A stretch of 64,000 bases of DNA, from the NCBI GenBank assembly GCA_019422065.1, contig JAHZEA010000004.1, forward strand, positions 1 through 64,000. Direction: 5' to 3'. The notes below the pieces were generated by a model. That model saw nothing but the letters and a program-made list of their open reading frames with translations. It made no database searches and was not told where the DNA came from. The translations under genes and the position numbers were made by a program. Shown in pieces: positions 60,730 to 64,000 of this stretch (positions within the stretch are counted from its first letter, which is position 1; every line of letters begins with the position of its first letter). This stretch comes from Lachnospiraceae bacterium. Its GTDB lineage: Bacteria; Bacillota; Clostridia; Lachnospirales; Anaerotignaceae.

Positions 60730-60990
60730 GTGGCAAACATTAAATCTGCAAAAAAGAGAGTAAAAGTTATCGCTAAAAAAGCGTTAAGAAATAAAATGGT
60801 TAAATCAAGCACAAAAACAGCTATTAAGAAAGTAATGGTAGCTGTAGAGGCTAAAGACAAAGCTGCTGCTCAGGCTGCTCTTACACCAGCTATATCAGCT
60901 ATTGATAAAGCTTACACAAAGGGCATTTTCCACAAAAATGCAGCTGCAAGAAAGAAATCAAGCCTTACAAGGCTTGTAAACGGACTTTAA
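60730..60990 (+). CDS. rpsT: 30S ribosomal protein S20
   Basis: The 86-residue helical protein starts MANIKSAKKRVKVIAKKALRNKMVKS and ends HKNAAARKKSSLTRLVNGL, both typical. The start is GTG 60730 behind AGGAGG. It lies 37 bases after rplT with no terminator between, so it probably shares that transcript. Proximity to gpr is common in Clostridia. Confidence 0.98.
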   Translation: MANIKSAKKRVKVIAKKALRNKMVKSSTKTAIKKVMVAVEAKDKAAAQAALTPAISAIDKAYTKGIFHKNAAARKKSSLTRLVNGL

Positions 60991-61001
60991 TTATAACTTA
61001 T

Positions 61002-61029
61002 GCCAAGGTTTAAACGCCTTGGCTTTTTT
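61002..61029 (+). terminator. Rho-independent terminator after rpsT
   Basis: GCCAAGG-tttaaacg-CCTTGGC followed by six T residues. Confidence 0.95.
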
Positions 61030-61243
61030 AGTTGTTGCAGCTTGTCCAATTAAGTTAATTTTAAATTTAAACCAAAGAGTTATTAAAGTATTCGAAAATT
61101 TATTTTTGTTTTTAATTTTGGGGATAAATAAGAAATAAAATTAGATATTAATTTAACTTAGAGTAATACAGGAAATAATAAAATATATTTTTGAAATGCT
61201 ATTTTGAAATGATATGTTTGTATGAGTTAAAAACGATATGTAC

Positions 61244-61273
61244 GCCGGAGGGCTTTTTGCCTTCGGCTTTTTT
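61244..61273 (+). terminator. Plus-strand terminator facing the end of the sigma gene
   Basis: GCCGGAGG pairs with CCTTCGGC (one wobble) and six T residues follow on the plus strand only. The rpsT transcript already ends at 61029, so this stem either backs that up, shields the minus-strand sigma gene, or ends a short RNA from the AT-rich gap 61030-61243, where I see no ORF. Confidence 0.75.
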
Positions 61274-61274
61274 A

Positions 61275-61943
61275 TTACCAGTTCTGATTTTTCAATTTAA
61301 GAAGTGCTTTTTTTTCTATCCTTGATACGTATGAGCGTGAGATGTTAAGCATTTTGGCTATTTCCCTTTGTGTCATTTCTTTTTGTCCATTAAGGCCATA
61401 TCTTAGGCTTATAATAAGTTTTTCACGTCCGTTAAGTGCGGCAGAAATATTTCTGTATAATATTTTAAGCTGCATGTTGGTTTCAGCTCTCTGAGCTATG
61501 TCACAGTCATCAGCTGGTATTGTTTCCATAACTGTAATTTCGTTTCCGTCTTTGTCTTTGCTTACAGGCTCCTGAAGATAAACATCTCCAGCGGATTTTT
61601 TACAATACCTCAGGTACATTAATATTTCGTTGTCTATACACCGGGCGGCGTAAGTGGCAAGACGTGTCTTTCGTGAGCCGTCATAAGAGGAAATTCCTTT
61701 AATAAGACCTATTGTGCCTATTGAAATAAGGTCATCGTTGTCTATTCCGCTGGAGGCGTATTTTTTGGCTACATGTGCCACAAGGCGCAGGTTGCGTTCC
61801 ACAAGTATGTTCTTTGCATTTTTATCGCCTTTAAAATAGTCGTTAAGATATTTTTCTTCTTCTTCGGCACTGAGCGGTTTTTGGAACGCACCGCTGCATC
61901 TTAATGAAAACATTACGATAAAAGATAATATAAGACCTGTCAG
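61275..61943 (-). CDS. sigK: RNA polymerase sigma factor, sigma-K family
   Basis: The sigma-70-type factor shows KPLSAEEEEKYL, ERNLRLVAHVAKKY and DDLISIGTIGLIKGISSYDGSRKTRLATYAARCIDNEILMYLR (region 2), and the region 4 helix-turn-helix MTQREIAKMLNISRSYVSRIEKKAL. This matches mother-cell sigma K. The first ATG (61913) has no ribosome site. AAGGGGGA (61950-61957) is 7 bases upstream of an in-frame CTG at 61943, which adds a hydrophobic TGLILSFIVM segment like a pro-sigma-K leader, giving 222 residues. ATT 61949 is another option. The gene is intact, with no intervening element, and divergent from gpr. Confidence 0.85.
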   Translation of the reverse strand: MTGLILSFIVMFSLRCSGAFQKPLSAEEEEKYLNDYFKGDKNAKNILVERNLRLVAHVAKKYASSGIDNDDLISIGTIGLIKGISSYDGSRKTRLATYAARCIDNEILMYLRYCKKSAGDVYLQEPVSKDKDGNEITVMETIPADDCDIAQRAETNMQLKILYRNISAALNGREKLIISLRYGLNGQKEMTQREIAKMLNISRSYVSRIEKKALLKLKNQNW

Positions 61944-62074
61944 AAGAATTCCCCCTTAAAAACAGAAGATTACATATAATATTCAAAACAGTGTCCCAAT
62001 GTGTTTGTCTTTGAATAAATTTATTTTTAAGGGCAAGACTATTTTTAAAATACAGCTGATTTGGAGGCGGAATA

Positions 62075-63058
62075 ATGAGAAATATAAGCAATATCCGTAC
62101 AGACCTTGCCCTTGAGGCAAGAGAAGCTTTAACCAACGAACAGGCTCCTGAAATTGACGGTGTAATATATAAAACAGAAAAAGACGATATAATGGAAATA
62201 ACAACAGTGGATATAGAAAACGAAATAGGCAGCCAAACAATGGGTAAGCCGGTTGGAACTTATATTACAATAGAGTCAGAATATATGCGGGACAATGATA
62301 TACAGGCGCAAAAGAAAATAACAGAAGCACTCAGTCAAAAGCTTGGAGAGCTTATTAAACCTGAAAAGAATAAAAAAGCCCTTATTGTGGGCCTTGGCAA
62401 CTGGAATGTTACGCCTGACGCTTTAGGCCCTAAAGTAGTAAATAGAATACTTGTAACACGGCACATATTAGAGAGCATACCAGAGGATATAAGGGATTCT
62501 GTGGGCAATGTAGCGGCTGTTTCCCCGGGTGTATTAGGCATAACTGGCATTGAAACAGCGGAAATAATTAAAGGCATAACACAAAGAGTTAAGCCTGATG
62601 TAATTATAGCTATAGATGCATTGGCGGCCAGAAGTGTAAGCCGTATTAACTCCACTATACAGCTTTCAGATACCGGCATAAGCCCGGGAGCAGGTATAGG
62701 CAATTGCCGTACGCCTTTAAACGAAGAAACAATGGGTGTGCCTGTTATAGCCGTAGGCGTGCCTACAGTAGTAGATGCCGCAACACTTGTAAATGACACA
62801 TTTGACGGTATATTAACTTCTATGCTCGAAAAAAACGGCTATGAGAGCCAAACAGCAAAAAGCATTAAGCATATTTGTGACGAGGATAAGTTTGATGATA
62901 TACTTTCTGCTCTTGAACCATATTCCGGCAATATGTTTGTTACACCAAAGGAAGTTGACGCTGTTATAGAGCGTCTTTCAGATATAATAGCTAATGCCGT
63001 AAACATGGTTCTGCACCCAGTTATTGATATTGAGGATGTAAAAAATTTCTCATTTTAA
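62075..63058 (+). CDS. gpr: Germination protease GPR
   Basis: The 327-residue spore protease degrades small acid-soluble DNA-binding proteins when spores germinate. Family segments are NIRTDLALEAREA near the N-terminus, where homologues are cleaved from zymogen to active form, VGLGNWNVTPDALGPKVV, AVSPGVLGITGIET, DVIIAIDALAARSVSRINSTIQLSDTGISPGAGIGN and GVPVIAVGVPTVVDA. Start ATG 62075 follows TTGGAGGCGG. Expression in other spore formers is in the forespore under sigma G; I could not place that promoter with confidence. It strongly implies a sporulating host. Confidence 0.97.
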   Translation: MRNISNIRTDLALEAREALTNEQAPEIDGVIYKTEKDDIMEITTVDIENEIGSQTMGKPVGTYITIESEYMRDNDIQAQKKITEALSQKLGELIKPEKNKKALIVGLGNWNVTPDALGPKVVNRILVTRHILESIPEDIRDSVGNVAAVSPGVLGITGIETAEIIKGITQRVKPDVIIAIDALAARSVSRINSTIQLSDTGISPGAGIGNCRTPLNEETMGVPVIAVGVPTVVDAATLVNDTFDGILTSMLEKNGYESQTAKSIKHICDEDKFDDILSALEPYSGNMFVTPKEVDAVIERLSDIIANAVNMVLHPVIDIEDVKNFSF

Positions 63059-63198
63059 TAATTTAATTGCAGTATCATACCAAAACTGAAAGTTAATTGA
63101 AAAAGCATTTTTTAACATATTAGCATAAATAATGATTAAATAAACTGTATTTTATTGTATAATTTTTTTTGTTTTTAATGTCTATTGCTAAAACACTC

Positions 63199-63230
63199 TT
63201 GACATGATTGTTGAAAGGATATAATATAAT
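63199..63230 (+). promoter_or_regulatory. Sigma-A promoter of rny with a 5' stem-loop
   Basis: TTGACA (63199-63204) is followed by overlapping TATAAT boxes at 63220 and 63225 (spacers of 15 and 20), so the exact -10 is unclear. AGCGGC-tttat-GCCGCT (63234-63250) lies at the expected 5' end of the RNA. Confidence 0.65.
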
Positions 63231-63282
63231 AAGAGCGGCTTTATGCCGCTAATAGTGTGTACTTTGAAAATTTTATAAGGGG

Positions 63283-64000
63283 GTGTTTCCGATAATACTT
63301 TATATTGTTATTGGAGCAGTTATTGGAATACTTCTTGGCTTAGTAATAGGCATTAACTATAGAAAACGCATTGCGGAAGCTAAAATCGGTGTTGCTGAAG
63401 ACAAAGCAGAAAAAATAGTTGAAGATGCTAAAAAAGAAGCGGAAAACAAAAAGAAAGAAATTCTGCTTGAGGCTAAGGAAGAAAGTATAAAAACCAAAAA
63501 CGAACTTGAACGAGAAGTAAGGGAAAGACGAAACGAGCTTTCAAGAACCGAAAGACGTCTTGTGCAGAAAGAGGAAACTCTTGACCGCAAGGCTGATTCT
63601 TATGAGAAAAAAGAAGAACAGCTTAACAAGAAAATTGAAGAACTTGAAAGCCAGAAGGCCGAAGTTGAGGTTCTTCACACTAAACAGATTGAGGAACTTG
63701 AACGAATTTCAGGCCTTACAAGAGACGAAGCCAAAAACTATTTGCTTAACATTATAGAAAACGATGTTAAGCACGAAGCCGCTATTATGGTTAGAGAAAT
63801 AGAGGCTAAGGCTAAAATGGATGCTGACAAAAAGTCTAAAGAAATAGTGGCAAACGCTATTCAAAGATGTGCTGTAGACCACGTAACCGAAACTACTGTT
63901 TCAGTTGTTCAGCTGCCTAACGATGAAATGAAGGGAAGAATTATAGGCCGTGAGGGCAGAAATATACGTGCCCTTGAAACACTTACCGGTATTGACTTAA
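63283..64000 (+). CDS. rny: Ribonuclease Y, N-terminal part (continues past the window)
   Basis: The visible ~239 residues comprise a membrane anchor (ILYIVIGAVIGILLGLVIGI), a long charged coiled coil (about 30-180), and the start of the KH domain with GRIIGREGRNIRALETLTGIDL. The catalytic HD domain lies beyond the end. RNase Y starts bulk mRNA decay at the membrane. No ATG is available near the start: GTG 63283 gives FPIILYIV but overlaps the Shine-Dalgarno AAGGGGG, while ATA 63292 is correctly spaced and gives ILYIV. I chose GTG because ATA starts are rare. Confidence 0.93.
   Translation, partial: MFPIILYIVIGAVIGILLGLVIGINYRKRIAEAKIGVAEDKAEKIVEDAKKEAENKKKEILLEAKEESIKTKNELEREVRERRNELSRTERRLVQKEETLDRKADSYEKKEEQLNKKIEELESQKAEVEVLHTKQIEELERISGLTRDEAKNYLLNIIENDVKHEAAIMVREIEAKAKMDADKKSKEIVANAIQRCAVDHVTETTVSVVQLPNDEMKGRIIGREGRNIRALETLTGIDL

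Noticed and set aside
61275..61943. Skin-like element interrupting sigK
   Set aside because: The sigma gene reads through regions 2 to 4 without a break.
61914..62074. A sigma-G-type promoter for gpr
   Set aside because: AT-rich matches such as GAATA plus a CA-rich -10 can be drawn, but spacing and sequence were not convincing enough to report.
1..64000. CRISPR arrays, insertion sequences, prophage or attachment sites
   Set aside because: I found no regularly spaced repeats, transposase or integrase genes, or terminal inverted repeats; the tRNA at the left edge shows no adjacent integrase.

Overview
This window is about 64 kb of chromosome from a low-GC, anaerobic, spore-forming Gram-positive bacterium of the Clostridia. 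The evidence is a sigma-K family factor beside a germination protease (gpr), a T-box in front of thrS, a CIRCE element in front of hrcA, an L20-type leader in front of infC, AT-rich intergenic DNA and strong AGGAGG ribosome binding sites. Genes use ATG, GTG and TTG starts, with rarer codons likely in two or three cases. A family such as Lachnospiraceae would fit, but the sequence alone does not settle it. Nearly all of the window is core genome. I see no insertion sequence, prophage, CRISPR array or rRNA.

Layout. 1-2.1 kb: end of a tRNA-Gln gene, then rnz and tsaD (tRNA processing and modification). 2.4-11.4 kb: a nine-gene V-type ATPase operon in the same order as the Enterococcus hirae ntpFIKECGABD genes; its rotor subunit carries the Na+-binding residues, and a long leader follows a perfect consensus promoter. 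11.6-14.1 kb: meso-diaminopimelate dehydrogenase and a secreted PepSY protein. 14.3-17.5 kb: a polyprenyl-phosphate sugar transferase and an O-antigen-ligase-like membrane protein (surface glycan). 17.6-22.9 kb: lower glycolysis operon pgk-tpiA-gpmI-eno, without gap. 22.9-24.2 kb (minus strand): a flavin-binding protein and a PHP phosphatase. 24.3-24.7 kb: a probable unannotated 37-residue peptide gene with its own signals. 24.7-27 kb: T-box and thrS. 27-29.4 kb: two small minus-strand genes and radA. 29.4-33 kb: pyruvate carboxylase. 33-35.7 kb: TetR regulator, large palindrome, Na+/solute symporter, Smr protein. 35.7-41.9 kb: glycerate kinase and a B12-dependent methionine module (separate reactivation protein, MetH core, homocysteine methyltransferase-MTHFR fusion). 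42-46.1 kb: GNAT, nadD-yqeK-rsfS, an S1 protein, an rRNA m5U methyltransferase. 46.2-48.7 kb: the most accessory-looking stretch, with an Mrr-type nuclease, an unknown protein and a diguanylate cyclase with an NTF2-like front domain. 49-54.2 kb: secreted protein, rmuC, a PadR-controlled membrane operon, hemW. 54.3-59.3 kb: hrcA-grpE-dnaK-dnaJ. 59.4-61 kb: infC-rpmI-rplT, then rpsT. 61.2-64 kb: sigma-K-like gene, gpr, and the start of RNase Y.

The window links sodium energetics (Na+-type V-ATPase plus a Na+ symporter), central carbon flow (glycolysis, pyruvate carboxylase, glycerate kinase), one-carbon/methionine metabolism and translation. Regulation is unusually legible: T-box attenuation, L20 attenuation plus a likely AUU start for infC, CIRCE/HrcA repression, and palindromes in the PadR and TetR/symporter promoter regions. 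No fully new defence or mobile system is visible. The best candidates for undescribed biology are the 37-residue peptide unit, the V-ATPase leader, the two palindromes, and the Mrr/unknown/GGDEF cluster.
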